A DNA stretch of 64,000 bases from Corynebacterium tuberculostearicum (lineage in GTDB: Bacteria > Actinomycetota > Actinomycetes > Mycobacteriales > Mycobacteriaceae). The DNA lies in the NCBI RefSeq assembly GCF_016127015.1, contig NZ_CP065972.1, positions 186,001-250,000 of the forward strand. Reading direction: 5' to 3'. Below the pieces are notes generated by a model that was given only the letters and a program-made list of their open reading frames with translations, was not told the DNA's origin and ran no database searches. This document shows positions 9,039 to 21,167 of the stretch, piece by piece; positions within the stretch are counted from its first letter, which is position 1; the number at the start of each line of letters is the position of its first letter. Position numbers and translations under genes: made by a program.

Positions 9039-9150
9039 TCAGGTTGTTTGACCCACAGTTGTTCACCCGCGACGACGGCTGTGCTGGACATCCACAACCG
9101 GCACGCGCGCGCCATACCGGCGCGCATACGAACACTACGGAGGAAACATC

Positions 9151-11069
<1,919 letters not shown>

Positions 11070-11087
11070 ACGGCTACCAACATCACC

Positions 11088-11117
11088 CGTCCCGCTTCCC
11101 GCGTGGCGGGTTTGTTG
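11088..11117 (+). terminator. Weak terminator after groEL
   Basis: CCCGC at 11091-11095 can pair with GCGGG at 11106-11110, followed by TTTGTTGT. The stem is short, so confidence is modest, but the position directly after groEL is right. Confidence 0.45.
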
Positions 11118-11440
11118 TACCTAGCTAGGGCCGTGGAATACATCAAGGTCACCGCTGATACCGACCCCAGTCGCAAGGCCTTCGCCAAGGCCAATGGCGT
11201 TAAACCCGCACTCTTTTCCGCGCATTCCGAGAGTGCCTGCCCCAAGCCCAGCGGTGCGGGTGTGGTCTACGTGGAACAGGGCGTGATGAGCGGGTGGACT
11301 CCGGCCACACCGTCATCTGCATCGATCACAACTTGGCCGTACTCGCGTATGCGGAGCACGCCACTGGCTTGGGCCCTGGCGCCGGTTCAGCCAGTGGCCA
11401 GCTGGTCTATGGCAGCTCACCAGCTGACTTGGCACAGTAG
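11112..11440 (+). pseudogene. Remnant of a UvrA-like ABC ATPase with a large internal deletion
   Basis: Two pieces in different frames match the second half of UvrA-like ATPases. The first (frame of base 11103, about 11133-11293) reads RKAFAKANGVKPALFSA then ACPKPSGAGVVYVEQGVMSG, the zinc-module region, but its second CxxC cysteine pair is damaged (CPKPSG). The second (from GTG 11294 to TAG 11438-11440) reads VDSGHTVICIDHNLAVLAYA then LGPGAGSASG, the segment after Walker B. About 150-200 residues, including the ABC signature, are missing at the junction. The homology is to UvrA paralogues often linked to drug resistance. It is non-functional by any reading. Confidence 0.75.
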
Positions 11441-11464
11441 CGTGATTCGGTGACGGGGCGCTTT

Positions 11465-11478
11465 CTTGCCGACGCCCT
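11465..11478 (-). repeat. Intergenic copy of the dispersed GGCGTCGGCAAG motif
   Basis: The + strand reads CTTGCCGACGCCCT between the UvrA-like remnant and the whcB stop. This copy encodes no protein, so it cannot be explained by an amino-acid preference. Confidence 0.6.
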
Positions 11479-11500
11479 CGTCTCCCCCTAGTTTCCCGTC

Positions 11501-11803
11501 CTAAGCGTTGACAGGGGCAGTGGCGCGGCGGCGCTGGCGAAGCTCTACGACGCGTTCGGATTCGCTCATTCCGCCCCAGACGCCGTAGGGCTCGGCGGAT
11601 TGCAAGGCATGCTCGCGACACAAATCAATGACTGGGCAAGAATTGCAGATGGCTTTGGCGCGATTCTCGCGCTGGGCGCGAGCGCGGCCGCGCTCGCCAT
11701 CCGGGTGATAAAACACATCTGAGTTTTCTCCGCGGCAGGCGCCTTGTAGCTGCCAATCCCATAAGTCAGCGGTGGGACCGGGAAGCAAATGAGGCTGAGA
11801 CAC
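11501..11803 (-). CDS. whcB: WhiB-family iron-sulfur regulator (WhcB)
   Basis: A 100-residue WhiB-like protein. Four cysteines (23, 53, 56, 62) in C-x29-C-x2-C-x5-C spacing bind a [4Fe-4S] cluster. GVWGG (74-78) is the region that contacts the sigma factor, and the basic tail LRQRRR can touch DNA. It starts at GTG with AAAGGAG about ten bases upstream. Divergent placement next to sigD mirrors whcB (whiB3-like) in C. glutamicum and whiB3-sigD in Mycobacterium, which is why I use this symbol. It probably acts as a redox-responsive regulator. Confidence 0.88.
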   Translation of the reverse strand: MSQPHLLPGPTADLWDWQLQGACRGENSDVFYHPDGERGRARAQRENRAKAICNSCPVIDLCREHALQSAEPYGVWGGMSESERVVELRQRRRATAPVNA

Positions 11804-12109
11804 GTTACTTAGCTCCTTTGTAAGGGCGAGAATTCTTGTGTGGCTTCCGCAGTGTTACGGGAAGCAACCTCACGTAGTGTTTCGCGCGTGGGTTAACGAT
11901 GGGTTACCTATTTTTGACTTTTAGGTATTCTTTCCTTGATCGCCCCTCCGGAACCATGGTTTACCAGCGGAAACGGCAAAGGTTAACGGTTTGTGAATTT
12001 TCTGCCGCTCGGGTTGCGCACGCGCTGGGGCCGCGCGTTGCCTTTGCATAAACTTCCCCTGTGCCAATATGGTTAGTTACCGGTCGAAAACATCTCAGAG
12101 GGTGCATAC
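11804..12109. promoter_or_regulatory. Divergent whcB-sigD promoter region, no gene seen
   Basis: About 306 bases of lower GC content with no open frame of note. It holds TTGACT at 11934, TAGGTATTCT just after it, and a GGAAA...GTTAACGGTTT stretch (about 11972-11993) that loosely resembles an ECF-type -35/-10 spacing. I see several T/A-rich hexamers that could serve either gene and cannot assign start points. Confidence 0.4.
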
Positions 12110-12682
12110 GTGAGTGATAAAGAACAGGAGCTAGCGGATCTCGTCCCGCATGCCGTCGACGGCAGCCGTCGAGCGCTGCAAAAAGTCCTGCGGATCATTC
12201 ACCCGCAGGTGCTGCGCTACTGCCGCGCCCGCATCGGTGGCGGCCGTCAACCCACCGCGGAGGATGTAGCCCAAGAGATCTGTCTTGCAGTGGCCACCTC
12301 TATTGGCTCCTACGAGGACAAAGGCCGCCCGTTTATGGCCTATGTATACGGCATTGCGTTCAATAAGGTCACCGATGCCCACCGCGCCATGGGGCGCGAT
12401 AAGTCCACCCCTACCGAAGAAATTCCAGAAGACCCCGCGCGCGACGCCACCCCTGAAGAGTGGGCGCTGGAGACCGACGGTAGTAACAGAATGCGCGCCT
12501 TGCTCGATACGTTAAGTGACAAGGCGAAAAACATCGTTATTCTGCGCGTGTTCAACGGTTTGTCGGCAGAAGAGACCGCGGAAATTGTGGGTTCCACCCC
12601 AGGCGCGGTTCGTGTCGCACAACACCGAGCACTCGCTCAATTGCGAAAGACCCTCCAAGCCGCCCAGGAAACTGCGCGCTAA
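12110..12682 (+). CDS. sigD: ECF RNA polymerase sigma factor SigD
   Basis: A 190-residue sigma-70 of the ECF group. Region 2 (residues about 25-95) contains YCRARIGGGRQPTAEDVAQEICLAV and the RPFMAYVYGIAFNKVTDAHR core. Region 4 (about 130-185) has LSDKAKNIVILRVFNGLSAEETAEIVGSTPGAVRVAQHRAL. It starts at GTG behind AGAGGG. The downstream anti-sigma gene and divergent whcB match SigD loci in Corynebacterium and Mycobacterium, where SigD promotes cell-envelope (mycomembrane) functions. Confidence 0.94.
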   Translation: MSDKEQELADLVPHAVDGSRRALQKVLRIIHPQVLRYCRARIGGGRQPTAEDVAQEICLAVATSIGSYEDKGRPFMAYVYGIAFNKVTDAHRAMGRDKSTPTEEIPEDPARDATPEEWALETDGSNRMRALLDTLSDKAKNIVILRVFNGLSAEETAEIVGSTPGAVRVAQHRALAQLRKTLQAAQETAR

Positions 12683-12747
12683 GGGCCTAGCGGCCGACTC
12701 TTACAGCAGATATCTCTTAACAGAAAGGAAGGGGGAGAGACACCATC

Positions 12748-13503
12748 ATGGCACCGAAGCACCACGGCGATAATGACGGCCTTGCAGACCAGCTCCAGCC
12801 CTTGGTCGATGATGATGCATTCCTCACCGAGCTTTCGAAGGGGAACGCCCCTTCCGACCGTCAGGATGACCTGGCGGAGCTGCTGCTGGAGTTAAAGGGG
12901 GACGTCGATAAGCAGATGCCTCCAGCCCCGCTGGTAGAAGGCGCCGACGCTGAGCCTGAGGTCATCGACCTAGGCCAGGCCCGCAAGCGCCGCCGCGGCG
13001 GCCCGTTCGTACATGGACTCATCGGCGCTGCCGCCGCAACCCTAGTTATCGCTGGTGCTGGTGGTGCGATGCTGCACGCCGGAACCTTTGATAAGGGCGA
13101 TAAGACCCGCAACGTAGAGCTGGCCGGGACGCTGGAAGAGATGGAATCTCGCGCGGCCGAAGGCGATATTGAAGGCGCTCGCGAACTGATGAAGGACGCC
13201 CGCGCCAAGCTGGACGAGGCCGAAGGCAAAGAAGAAAAGGCCATCGCCGCCAACCGCGAGGCGGAACAAAAGCGCTCTGCGCGCCCGAAGCCCACCCCGC
13301 ACACCGTAACGGAGACCGCCACCGAAACCGTGGCGGAAGAGGCTTCGCAACCGGAACAGCAGCCGGAGCAGGTCACCGTGACCGAAACTCAGTACGCCAC
13401 CGAAACCGTGGTGGTCACGGAACAAGGGCAGCCAAACCCGCAGCCCAACCCCAACGTTGAGGATGAGCCGACGACCACCATCGAGTTGGGCCAGCAGCAG
13501 TAG
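12748..13503 (+). CDS. rsdA: Anti-sigma-D factor RsdA
   Basis: A 251-residue single-pass membrane protein. The cytoplasmic N-terminus (residues 23-55, DDAFLTELSKGNAPSDRQDDLAELLLELK) carries the RsdA sigma-D-binding motif. A membrane segment is at about 88-108. The outer part has a charged coiled-coil-like region (EEMESRAAEGDIEGAREL...EEKAIAANREAEQKR, about 130-175), then a Thr/Glu/Pro-rich tail with TVTETATETV-type repeats. Its location after sigD supports the assignment. Proteolysis of RsdA would release SigD. Confidence 0.9.
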   Translation: MAPKHHGDNDGLADQLQPLVDDDAFLTELSKGNAPSDRQDDLAELLLELKGDVDKQMPPAPLVEGADAEPEVIDLGQARKRRRGGPFVHGLIGAAAATLVIAGAGGAMLHAGTFDKGDKTRNVELAGTLEEMESRAAEGDIEGARELMKDARAKLDEAEGKEEKAIAANREAEQKRSARPKPTPHTVTETATETVAEEASQPEQQPEQVTVTETQYATETVVVTEQGQPNPQPNPNVEDEPTTTIELGQQQ

Positions 13504-13506
13504 AAG

Positions 13507-13878
13507 CTAGCGGCCCTCTAGGCCATCCAAGTAACCCAAGGCGTAGTCCCAAGGCACGTAGCGGGAGGGATCTGGCTCGGCGCCTGGCTCATGCACCGGT
13601 GCTAGCTCGCCTTCAAGGGTGGCGCGCATATTGGCGGCCATAATGTCCCACTCATAAAAGTGGTTTTCCTGGCAATCCTCGCACAAGAAGAAGATGCCAT
13701 CGATGCCGCGCGGGCCGAGGATGGACGCAAATTTCTGCACCAGCGCGAGGTCGTGAATGATGGCGATCCGGTCGTCGTCGGTAAGCGGCATGACCTGCTC
13801 GTCCTCCTCCAAGAAGGAGGCGGGGTCATTCGGATCATCGGCGAAAGGATCGCGGGGCATATTGGCGAAGAAGTTCAC
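13507..13878 (-). CDS. DUF5319-family protein
   Basis: A small acidic protein conserved next to sigD-rsdA in corynebacteria and mycobacteria. The core has PRDPFADDPNDPASFL, a C-x2-C pair (FFLCEDCQENHFYEWDI) that may bind a metal, and the C-terminal RYVPWDYALGYLDGL. I choose the GTG at 13878 (VNFFANMPRDPF), since the family core begins just there. The frame is open upstream to a TTG at 13950, and an ATG at 13860 is also possible. It converges with rsdA, whose stop is three bases away. Function unknown. Confidence 0.78.
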   Translation of the reverse strand: MNFFANMPRDPFADDPNDPASFLEEDEQVMPLTDDDRIAIIHDLALVQKFASILGPRGIDGIFFLCEDCQENHFYEWDIMAANMRATLEGELAPVHEPGAEPDPSRYVPWDYALGYLDGLEGR

Positions 13879-13985
13879 GCCTGCGAGCCTATTGAACTTA
13901 CCCTCCCGAGGCAATTTACCCCCTGCCCAAATGGTGTCTTCGGCCGGCAACGCACTACAGTTAGGTTAGCCGCTAAACCTGTTAA

Positions 13986-15518
<1,533 letters not shown>

Positions 15519-15525
15519 GAATATC

Positions 15526-16689
15526 ATGCGTGAATACGCCGAAATCGGCATCGGCCGCGAGGCCCGCCGCACCTTCGATCTAGAGCAACTATCCATCGTG
15601 CCACAGCGCCGCACCCGTTCCTCCAAGGACGTGGACACCACCTGGCACATCGACGCCTATACCTTCGACATCCCCTTCGTATCCCACCCCACCGATGCGC
15701 TCGCCACCCCTGAGTTCATCATCGAGATGGGCAAGCAAGGTGGCCTCGGCGTCATCAATGCCGAGGGCCTGTGGGGCCGCCACAAGGACCTCGAGGGAGC
15801 TTTAGCCCGCATTTACTCGCAGCCGGGTGATAACTCCATCATCCAAGAGTTGCACGCTGCACCGCTTGACGACGCCCTCCTTACCGAACGCATCTCCCAA
15901 GTCCGCGACTCCGGAGTTACCGTCGCTGTGCGTGTTTCTCCGCAGAATGCGCGAGAGATGGCCCCAAAGGTTATCGCGGCCGGTGCCGAATTGCTATTTA
16001 TCCAGGGCACCTTGGTGTCGGCGGAGCACGTGGCTACCGGCGGTGAGCCGCTGAACCTCAAGGAGTTCATTGGCTCCCTTGAGGTTCCGGTCATCGCCGG
16101 CGGAGTCACCGACTACACCACTGCGCTACACCTGATGCGCACCGGTGCGGCCGGCGTCATCGTTGGCGCAGGCGTGACCACTAACGCCGAGACCGTAGGC
16201 ATCGACTCGGCCATGGGCACCGCGATTGCCGACGCCGCCGCAGCCCGCCGCGACTACCTCGACGAGACCGGCGGCCGCTACGTACACATCATCGCCGATA
16301 CTGAGTTTGAAAACTCTGGCAATATTGCCAAGGCCTTTGCCTGCGGCGCTGACGGCGTTGCTCTCGGCCCACTGCTTGCCCAGGCCCGCGAGGCCGGCGG
16401 CAAGGGCTGGTACTGGCCTGCCACGGCCGGCCACCCGCGTTTCCCACGCGGTTTCGTTCAGTTCTCCGGGGCCGATACCGACTTGGACGTCGATTTCCTC
16501 ACCACCGGTACCCCGGCCGAAGCCACAGAAGAGTCGGCCACCCCGTCGCTGGAAACCGTGCTGCATGGCCCCTCCAGCGAGCCTTTCGGCCGCACCAACT
16601 TGGTCGGCGCGCTGCGCCGTTCCATGGCCAAGTGTGGCTACACCGACCTGAAGTCCTTCCAGAAGGTCGAACTCGCCGTTCGCTACTAA
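15526..16689 (+). CDS. guaB3: GuaB3-family IMP dehydrogenase-related protein
   Basis: A 387-residue paralogue of IMPDH typical of actinobacteria, lacking the CBS pair. It begins MREYAEIGIGREARRTFDLEQ, and has barrel segments including PVIAGGVTDYTTALHLMRTGAAGVIVG. The loop after it (AGVTTNAETVGI) has no catalytic cysteine in the IMPDH position, so true dehydrogenase activity is doubtful. GuaB3 proteins have been linked to GMP reductase-like or regulatory roles. It is co-transcribed with guaB (7-base gap) and ends at a strong terminator. Confidence 0.92.
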   Translation: MREYAEIGIGREARRTFDLEQLSIVPQRRTRSSKDVDTTWHIDAYTFDIPFVSHPTDALATPEFIIEMGKQGGLGVINAEGLWGRHKDLEGALARIYSQPGDNSIIQELHAAPLDDALLTERISQVRDSGVTVAVRVSPQNAREMAPKVIAAGAELLFIQGTLVSAEHVATGGEPLNLKEFIGSLEVPVIAGGVTDYTTALHLMRTGAAGVIVGAGVTTNAETVGIDSAMGTAIADAAAARRDYLDETGGRYVHIIADTEFENSGNIAKAFACGADGVALGPLLAQAREAGGKGWYWPATAGHPRFPRGFVQFSGADTDLDVDFLTTGTPAEATEESATPSLETVLHGPSSEPFGRTNLVGALRRSMAKCGYTDLKSFQKVELAVRY

Positions 16690-16708
16690 TCCGTGCGAGA
16701 GTTTCCGA

Positions 16709-16743
16709 CGCGGCTGTGCCTTCTTGGCGCAGCCGCGTTTCTT
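16709..16743 (+). terminator. Strong terminator after guaB-guaB3
   Basis: A 12-base stem (CGCGGCTGTGCC at 16709-16720 with GGCGCAGCCGCG at 16726-16737, one G-T pair) with a 5-base loop, followed by TTTCTTT. Confidence 0.9.
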
Positions 16744-16800
16744 TGCCCTATTACTTCCTTCGCCGCTGAACAGATGCCAGGTGGCGAGGTAGGAGAGTGA

Positions 16801-17172
16801 TTAGGAAACCAATTGCCAGCCGCCTTCGCGCCTCCACGTGGTCTTGCCCGCCGTTGGCCGCCATTGCCCTGCGTTGTGGATTGGGCACACGCGTACTCCC
16901 GAGGGATTGAGCTCTACAACCTTCTCTTCGCCGCTCGCGCGTAGAACCACCGAATTTTGCGCTACTTCTGGATGCCCCGCGCGCTCTGCCTGCTGCGTGC
17001 CGCACAATGGAACCCACTCATCCCACTCGCTTCCAAAGACTTCCGCGGCCGGAAGTGTCACCTGTTGCGGGCCTTGTTCATCCAGCGTAGACGCCACCTC
17101 CGCCGTAGTTGGGGTGGCGTCACAACCGCACAACAACAGGCTCGCGGCGAGCACAATAGCCAAGCGCTTCAT
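16801..17172 (-). CDS. Small lipoprotein, function unknown
   Basis: A 123-residue protein with a lipoprotein signal (MKRLAIVLAASLLLCGC; lipidation at Cys17, lipobox LLCGC). The mature part has two cysteines (in VPLCGTQ and RVCPIHN) that may pair, and a Trp-rich C-terminus. It has no recognised domain. It is divergent from guaA; the region between them is only 33 bases and holds the guaA -10. Likely attached to the outer face of the plasma membrane. Confidence 0.75.
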   Translation of the reverse strand: MKRLAIVLAASLLLCGCDATPTTAEVASTLDEQGPQQVTLPAAEVFGSEWDEWVPLCGTQQAERAGHPEVAQNSVVLRASGEEKVVELNPSGVRVCPIHNAGQWRPTAGKTTWRREGGWQLVS

Positions 17173-17192
17173 AAGCTATCAGTTTAGTGGGT

Positions 17193-17205
17193 TAGACTAT
17201 GGGGC
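17193..17205 (+). promoter_or_regulatory. Leaderless promoter of guaA
   Basis: The hexamer TAGACT (17193-17198) is followed by exactly seven bases and then the GTG start codon. No ribosome site is present, so transcription probably begins at the start codon itself. Confidence 0.65.
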
Positions 17206-18780
17206 GTGACTAAGCCAAATACTACCCCGCGCCCCGTCCTCGTTGTGGACTTTGGCGCTCAGTACGCGCAGCTTATTGCCCGCCGCGTGCGCGAGGCCAA
17301 GATTTACTCCGAGGTTGTCCCTCACTCCGCGTCTGTGGAGGAAATCAAAGCTAAAGACCCCGCCGCGCTTATTCTGACGGGCGGTCCGTCCTCTGTCTAT
17401 GCTGACGGCGCCCCGGCTCTGAAGCCGGAGCTGCTTGAGCTCGGCATCCCAGTCTTCGGCATCTGCTATGGCTTCCAGGCCATGAACCATGCGCTTGGTG
17501 GCACCGTGTCGTCGACTGGCGAGCGTGAATACGGCCGTACCGATATAAATGTCAAGGGCGGCGTACTTCATGAAGGCCTGGAGGCTACCCACAAGGTGTG
17601 GATGTCTCACGGCGATGCCGTATCTGCCGCTCCCGAAGGCTTTGAGGTTACGGCCACGTCGGCCGGTGCTCCGGTTGCAGCAATGGAGTGCCTAGACAAG
17701 AAGATGGCCGGCGTGCAGTACCACCCTGAGGTACAGCACTCGCCGCATGGCCAGGAGGTGCTTACCCGCTTCCTTACTGAGGTTGCTGGCCTAGAGCAGA
17801 ACTGGACGGCCGATAATATCGCCGAGCAGCTCATTGCCGACGTCCGCGCCCAGGTGGGCGAGGAAGGCCGCGCTATTTGCGGCCTGTCCGGCGGTGTGGA
17901 CTCCGCTGTAGCGGCCGCTCTGGTGCAGCGTGCTATCGGTGATCGTCTTACCTGTGTCTTCGTTGACCACGGCCTGCTGCGTGCTGGCGAGCGTGAGCAG
18001 GTAGAAAAGGACTTTGTCGCCTCCACCGGCGCGAAGCTGGTGACTGCCGATGAGCGCGCCGCCTTCCTGGATAAGCTGGCAGGCGTTAGCGACCCAGAAG
18101 CCAAGCGCAAGGCTATCGGCGCGGAGTTTATCCGTTCCTTTGAGCGGGCGGTTGCAGGCGTGCTTGACGACGCCCCTGCTGGCTCCACCGTCGACTACCT
18201 CGTCCAGGGCACGCTGTACCCAGACGTCGTCGAGTCTGGCGGCGGCGATGGTACGGCGAATATTAAGTCTCACCACAATGTCGGCGGTTTGCCGGATGAC
18301 GTGGAGTTCGAACTGGTCGAGCCGTTACGCCTCCTGTTTAAGGACGAGGTTCGCGCCGTCGGTCGTGAGCTGGGCTTGCCAGAAGAGATCGTTAGCCGTC
18401 AGCCATTCCCCGGCCCAGGCTTGGGTATCCGCATTATCGGTGAGGTGACCGAGGAGCGCTTGGAGACGCTGCGCGAGGCAGACCTCATTGCCCGCACCGA
18501 GCTGACCAATGCCGGCCTGGATGACCAGATTTGGCAGTGCCCGGTCGTGCTGCTGGCCGATGTCCGCTCCGTCGGCGTGCAGGGCGACGGCCGCACCTAT
18601 GGTCACCCGATTGTGCTGCGCCCGGTGTCCTCGGAGGACGCTATGACCGCGGACTGGACCCGTTTGCCTTACGAGGTGCTGGAGAAGATTTCTACCCGCA
18701 TCACCAACGAGGTAAAGGACGTCAACCGTGTGGTCTTGGATTGCACCTCCAAGCCACCGGGAACCATCGAGTGGGAGTAA
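17206..18780 (+). CDS. guaA: GMP synthase (glutamine-hydrolysing)
   Basis: GuaA aminates XMP to GMP using glutamine and ATP. The N-terminal class-I amidotransferase has [18 protein letters not shown], the nucleophile Cys87 ([10 protein letters not shown]) and the catalytic His in QYHPEVQHS. The ATP-pyrophosphatase PP-loop is [13 protein letters not shown], and the C-terminal dimerisation domain ends with KPPGTIEWE. At 524 residues it is the usual length. The GTG start sits seven bases after a -10 (leaderless). A 13-bp-stem terminator follows. Confidence 0.97.
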   Translation: MTKPNTTPRPVLVVDFGAQYAQLIARRVREAKIYSEVVPHSASVEEIKAKDPAALILTGGPSSVYADGAPALKPELLELGIPVFGICYGFQAMNHALGGTVSSTGEREYGRTDINVKGGVLHEGLEATHKVWMSHGDAVSAAPEGFEVTATSAGAPVAAMECLDKKMAGVQYHPEVQHSPHGQEVLTRFLTEVAGLEQNWTADNIAEQLIADVRAQVGEEGRAICGLSGGVDSAVAAALVQRAIGDRLTCVFVDHGLLRAGEREQVEKDFVASTGAKLVTADERAAFLDKLAGVSDPEAKRKAIGAEFIRSFERAVAGVLDDAPAGSTVDYLVQGTLYPDVVESGGGDGTANIKSHHNVGGLPDDVEFELVEPLRLLFKDEVRAVGRELGLPEEIVSRQPFPGPGLGIRIIGEVTEERLETLREADLIARTELTNAGLDDQIWQCPVVLLADVRSVGVQGDGRTYGHPIVLRPVSSEDAMTADWTRLPYEVLEKISTRITNEVKDVNRVVLDCTSKPPGTIEWE

Positions 18781-18792
18781 AACGGCAGGCGT

Positions 18793-18829
18793 AAAAGGCG
18801 CTCAGTCTAGTGCTGAGCGCCTTTTCGCT
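18793..18829. terminator. Bidirectional terminator between guaA and the HNH gene
   Basis: AAAAGGCGCTCAG (18793-18805) and CTGAGCGCCTTTT (18813-18825) form a perfect 13-base stem with a 7-base loop. A-rich and T-rich ends serve both strands. Confidence 0.92.
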
Positions 18830-18846
18830 CGTTTTAGCGGCGGCGC

Positions 18847-19884
18847 TTACTCGTGCGGGATAAACGGTGGGCGCCACACAATGCGCCCGCCCACCCGCTC
18901 GAGGCGGCCGCGCCGAGGTGGGGCGTTGGGGTCATCGTCGTTGACGCCATTATGGTAGGCGCAGCACATGACCAGGTTTTTCATATTCGTCTCCCCACCG
19001 TTGCTCCACGCTTTAAGGTGGTGGACTTGGGAGAGGTCGGCCGGTTGGTTGCAGCCCGGCCAGGCACAGCGTGGATTTTCTGCAGCGGCCATAATGCGCT
19101 GCTTGTCATTGGCCACACGTGCGGTCCGGTACAAGTTGACTGGGCCTTCTTCGGGGTGCACGAGCGTGACGTAGCCGGTTTCTTTATCGCCAGAAAAGCC
19201 GACGTCGTTGAGCACACGTCGCAAATATTCTGTGCCGGTTATGGTGGCGCCGTTGGTCAGATCGAGCTCGATATCATCGCCGCGGCCATCGCGGATGCGG
19301 ATGAATTTGTCCAAGGGCACGATGGCATTAGTGACCACTTCTGCCCGCGCGGCTGCAGCTTGGTCAAAGAATATCTTTTCCACCGCCTCGAGCGATTGCT
19401 TTCCGGTCGCGGCCAGCGCGGCGTTGAGATCTGCGATGAAACTAGAGGTTCCGGTGATGGCCAGCGTCCAGTAGTCATTGGGGCGTCGGTAAGTGCGCAC
19501 GCCTGGGGTTACGGTGTTGTCTTTCATCTCGCGCAGGCGCCGTCGGGCGTGTTTAAGGATGTGGCTCATCGAGCCGGTCATCGCGCAACATTCCGCGCGC
19601 AGCTGCCAGGCCTGCTTCTTGCTGGGCGCGCGGTTAACAATGCGCTCTAGGGCGGTAAGCGTGGCAATGGAATGGGTGTTGCGGCGGGCGTCGGCAATAG
19701 CGCGGCGCTGCAGGCGCGTAAATTTGGTGCGGCCGAAGTAGCTTTCGCACAAAAGAAGCAGATCGGCGGCGATGGCATCGGGCGCGCCGCGGTCCATAAG
19801 CTCGGACCCAGACATGCCCTGGCACCCGGCGATGATGTCCATGCCGGGGCCCAAGGCGGTGAGGTAGGTCTCGAGTGCGTTCAT
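18847..19884 (-). CDS. HNH endonuclease-signature protein with DUF222 domain (copy 1)
   Basis: 345 residues from ATG 19884. A DUF222-type helical region is followed by a C-terminal HNH nuclease module: CAWPGCN, HHLKAWSNGGETNMKNL and YHNGVNDDDP, with two cysteines and His residues for the beta-beta-alpha metal site. The C-terminal RRGRLERVGGRIVWRPP matches the second copy at 35366-36346, so these are paralogues. The start was chosen because TAGCGT lies exactly seven bases upstream (leaderless). Members of this family occur in many copies in actinobacteria (including the mycobacterial 13E12 repeats). Their function is uncertain. Confidence 0.85.
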   Translation of the reverse strand: MNALETYLTALGPGMDIIAGCQGMSGSELMDRGAPDAIAADLLLLCESYFGRTKFTRLQRRAIADARRNTHSIATLTALERIVNRAPSKKQAWQLRAECCAMTGSMSHILKHARRRLREMKDNTVTPGVRTYRRPNDYWTLAITGTSSFIADLNAALAATGKQSLEAVEKIFFDQAAAARAEVVTNAIVPLDKFIRIRDGRGDDIELDLTNGATITGTEYLRRVLNDVGFSGDKETGYVTLVHPEEGPVNLYRTARVANDKQRIMAAAENPRCAWPGCNQPADLSQVHHLKAWSNGGETNMKNLVMCCAYHNGVNDDDPNAPPRRGRLERVGGRIVWRPPFIPHE

Positions 19885-19891
19885 GCCTGCA

Positions 19892-19999
19892 ACGCTACGG
19901 CGCGCACCTACACCGGTGCACGGCCGGCGCAACCGCTACAGCGAATTCTGTGGATAACCCGCCCCACCCCGGCACTAGGGCCGGAAAAGCTGTGGATAA
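19892..19999 (-). promoter_or_regulatory. HNH copy 1 promoter with two DnaA-box-like sites
   Basis: On the minus strand TTATCCACA occurs at 19999-19991 and again at 19957-19949, each followed by G. The -10 TAGCGT (19897-19892) follows, seven bases before ATG. The nonamers match the bacterial DnaA-box consensus exactly, and their orientation is the same relative to the gene as at HNH copy 2. Confidence 0.6.
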
Positions 20000-20020
20000 C
20001 CCCGAAAAGTGTCGTATAGA

Positions 20021-20440
20021 TTAGGCAAACGCGAGCCGGCGCGTGCCATCCACGTGGGGGAAGACGAAAAAGCTCAGCCCAAAGACTACTAGCCACACCA
20101 GGCCGGCGCCCCAGGCGGGCAGTGCCACGATGGGTGCGAGCATCACCATAAGCCACAGGATCATCAGCGGCACGAGCTGTGCGACGGTGGGAACCAGAGC
20201 GACATTGCGCTTGTCGGCATAAGCGCGCATCGCGCGGCGGTAGGGGTGGGCAAAGACGAGAACGAAGGCCGCCACAAGGCATACGAGTGCCCCAACCAGT
20301 GCGGCAAAGATATGCGCGCGGCTAGCCAAGAGTGCCACGGCCGCACCGATGAGGATGGACGAGCCCAAGCGCACCCATGGCGGAGTGGGGATGGGGGTGG
20401 TGTGCTCGCGCATGGCGCTGTAGGCAGCGTTGAAGTTCAT
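20021..20440 (-). CDS. Four-helix membrane protein, function unknown
   Basis: A 139-residue protein with four hydrophobic segments (about 24-42, 45-64, 85-105, 108-128). A short basic loop (HPYRRAMRAYADKRN) separates the two pairs. N- and C-termini are probably cytoplasmic. It is divergent from the imuA'-imuB operon, with about 65 bases between start codons. I do not recognise a family. The divergence from SOS genes could mean shared regulation through the half SOS box between them. Confidence 0.7.
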   Translation of the reverse strand: MNFNAAYSAMREHTTPIPTPPWVRLGSSILIGAAVALLASRAHIFAALVGALVCLVAAFVLVFAHPYRRAMRAYADKRNVALVPTVAQLVPLMILWLMVMLAPIVALPAWGAGLVWLVVFGLSFFVFPHVDGTRRLAFA

Positions 20441-20456
20441 GCCGTTAAGGCTACCA

Positions 20457-20472
20457 TTCGAACATACACTTG
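20457..20472 (+). promoter_or_regulatory. Half SOS (LexA) box upstream of imuA'
   Basis: TCGAACATACACTTGC has a perfect left half-site TCGAACA but a degraded right half compared with the actinobacterial box TCGAACN4GTTCGA. A -10 candidate TACTAT is at 20495-20500. LexA control of imuA'-imuB is known in mycobacteria; the site here is weak. Confidence 0.4.
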
Positions 20473-20504
20473 CATGTGTCCGGGTGAGGGTTCATACTAT
20501 TTGG

Positions 20505-21167
20505 GTGAGTCAAACGAGCGTTCGTCTAGAAAAAGCGGTGGCCGGGCTAAGTAGGTCAGACCGTGTGGCGATGCTGCGTACCCGCATGCGCGCTATGGAG
20601 CGTAGTCCGGAAGAAGAGCTGGTAGATACGCTCCCTGGGCTGGCGCGTTTGCTTCCTGCAGGTGGGTTGGCGCGCCGGCAGGTGGTGCACTGCGCGAACT
20701 GTCCGGCGCTGGTGGTGGAGCTTATCTGTCACCTCACCGCCCGTGGCGGATATGTGGGAGTGGTGGGGTGGCCGGATTTACTACTCGCACAAGTGGCCGA
20801 TAAAGGTGATATCGAACGCGTGGTAACCGTGCCGGATCCGGGCCTGGAATCTTGGATGGTGACGGGAGTATTGGCGGAAGGATTGGACCTTGTCATCCAC
20901 CGTGGGCCGCCCGGCGAGGTGAGCCCCACCAAGGCTCGGCCGGTGCTGGCGAAGGTGCGCGGTGGGCGCGCGGCGGTGCTTACAGTCGGCACCCGGCTGC
21001 CGGGCACGGCGGTGGGGATAGGGGCGCGGGTGAGTGCTTACCGGGGCGTCGGCAAGGGCAGTGGGCGCATTCGCGGTGTGGACATGGACGTGGAGGTGAC
21101 CTCGAAGCAGGGTGCCTCGCGCGGGGTGCTCACGGTGGGTGAGCGCCGCCGGTTGGAGGCCGTATGA
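20505..21167 (+). CDS. imuA': ImuA' mutasome protein (RecA-like)
   Basis: ImuA' is a RecA/SulA-related partner that, with ImuB and the DnaE2 polymerase, performs error-prone translesion synthesis. The protein (220 residues from GTG 20505) has a RecA-like core with VVHCANCPALVVELICHL and several hydrophobic strands (YVGVVGWPDLLL, GLDLVIHRG, AAVLTVGTRLPG). Its Walker A is degenerate, as usual for this family. The start is tentative: the frame is open from 20430 and an ATG occurs at 20571. The stop overlaps imuB by four bases (ATGA). Confidence 0.8.
   Translation: MSQTSVRLEKAVAGLSRSDRVAMLRTRMRAMERSPEEELVDTLPGLARLLPAGGLARRQVVHCANCPALVVELICHLTARGGYVGVVGWPDLLLAQVADKGDIERVVTVPDPGLESWMVTGVLAEGLDLVIHRGPPGEVSPTKARPVLAKVRGGRAAVLTVGTRLPGTAVGIGARVSAYRGVGKGSGRIRGVDMDVEVTSKQGASRGVLTVGERRRLEAV

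Noticed and set aside
11103..11453. A 116-codon frame after groEL as one intact gene
   Set aside because: Only its first half resembles a protein (UvrA-like); the matching continuation is in another frame, so it is a pseudogene.
13955..13981. DtxR-like inverted repeat (TTAGGTTAGCC ... TAAACCT) before guaB
   Set aside because: The arms are out of register by one base, and iron control of guaB is not expected. Probably promoter sequence.
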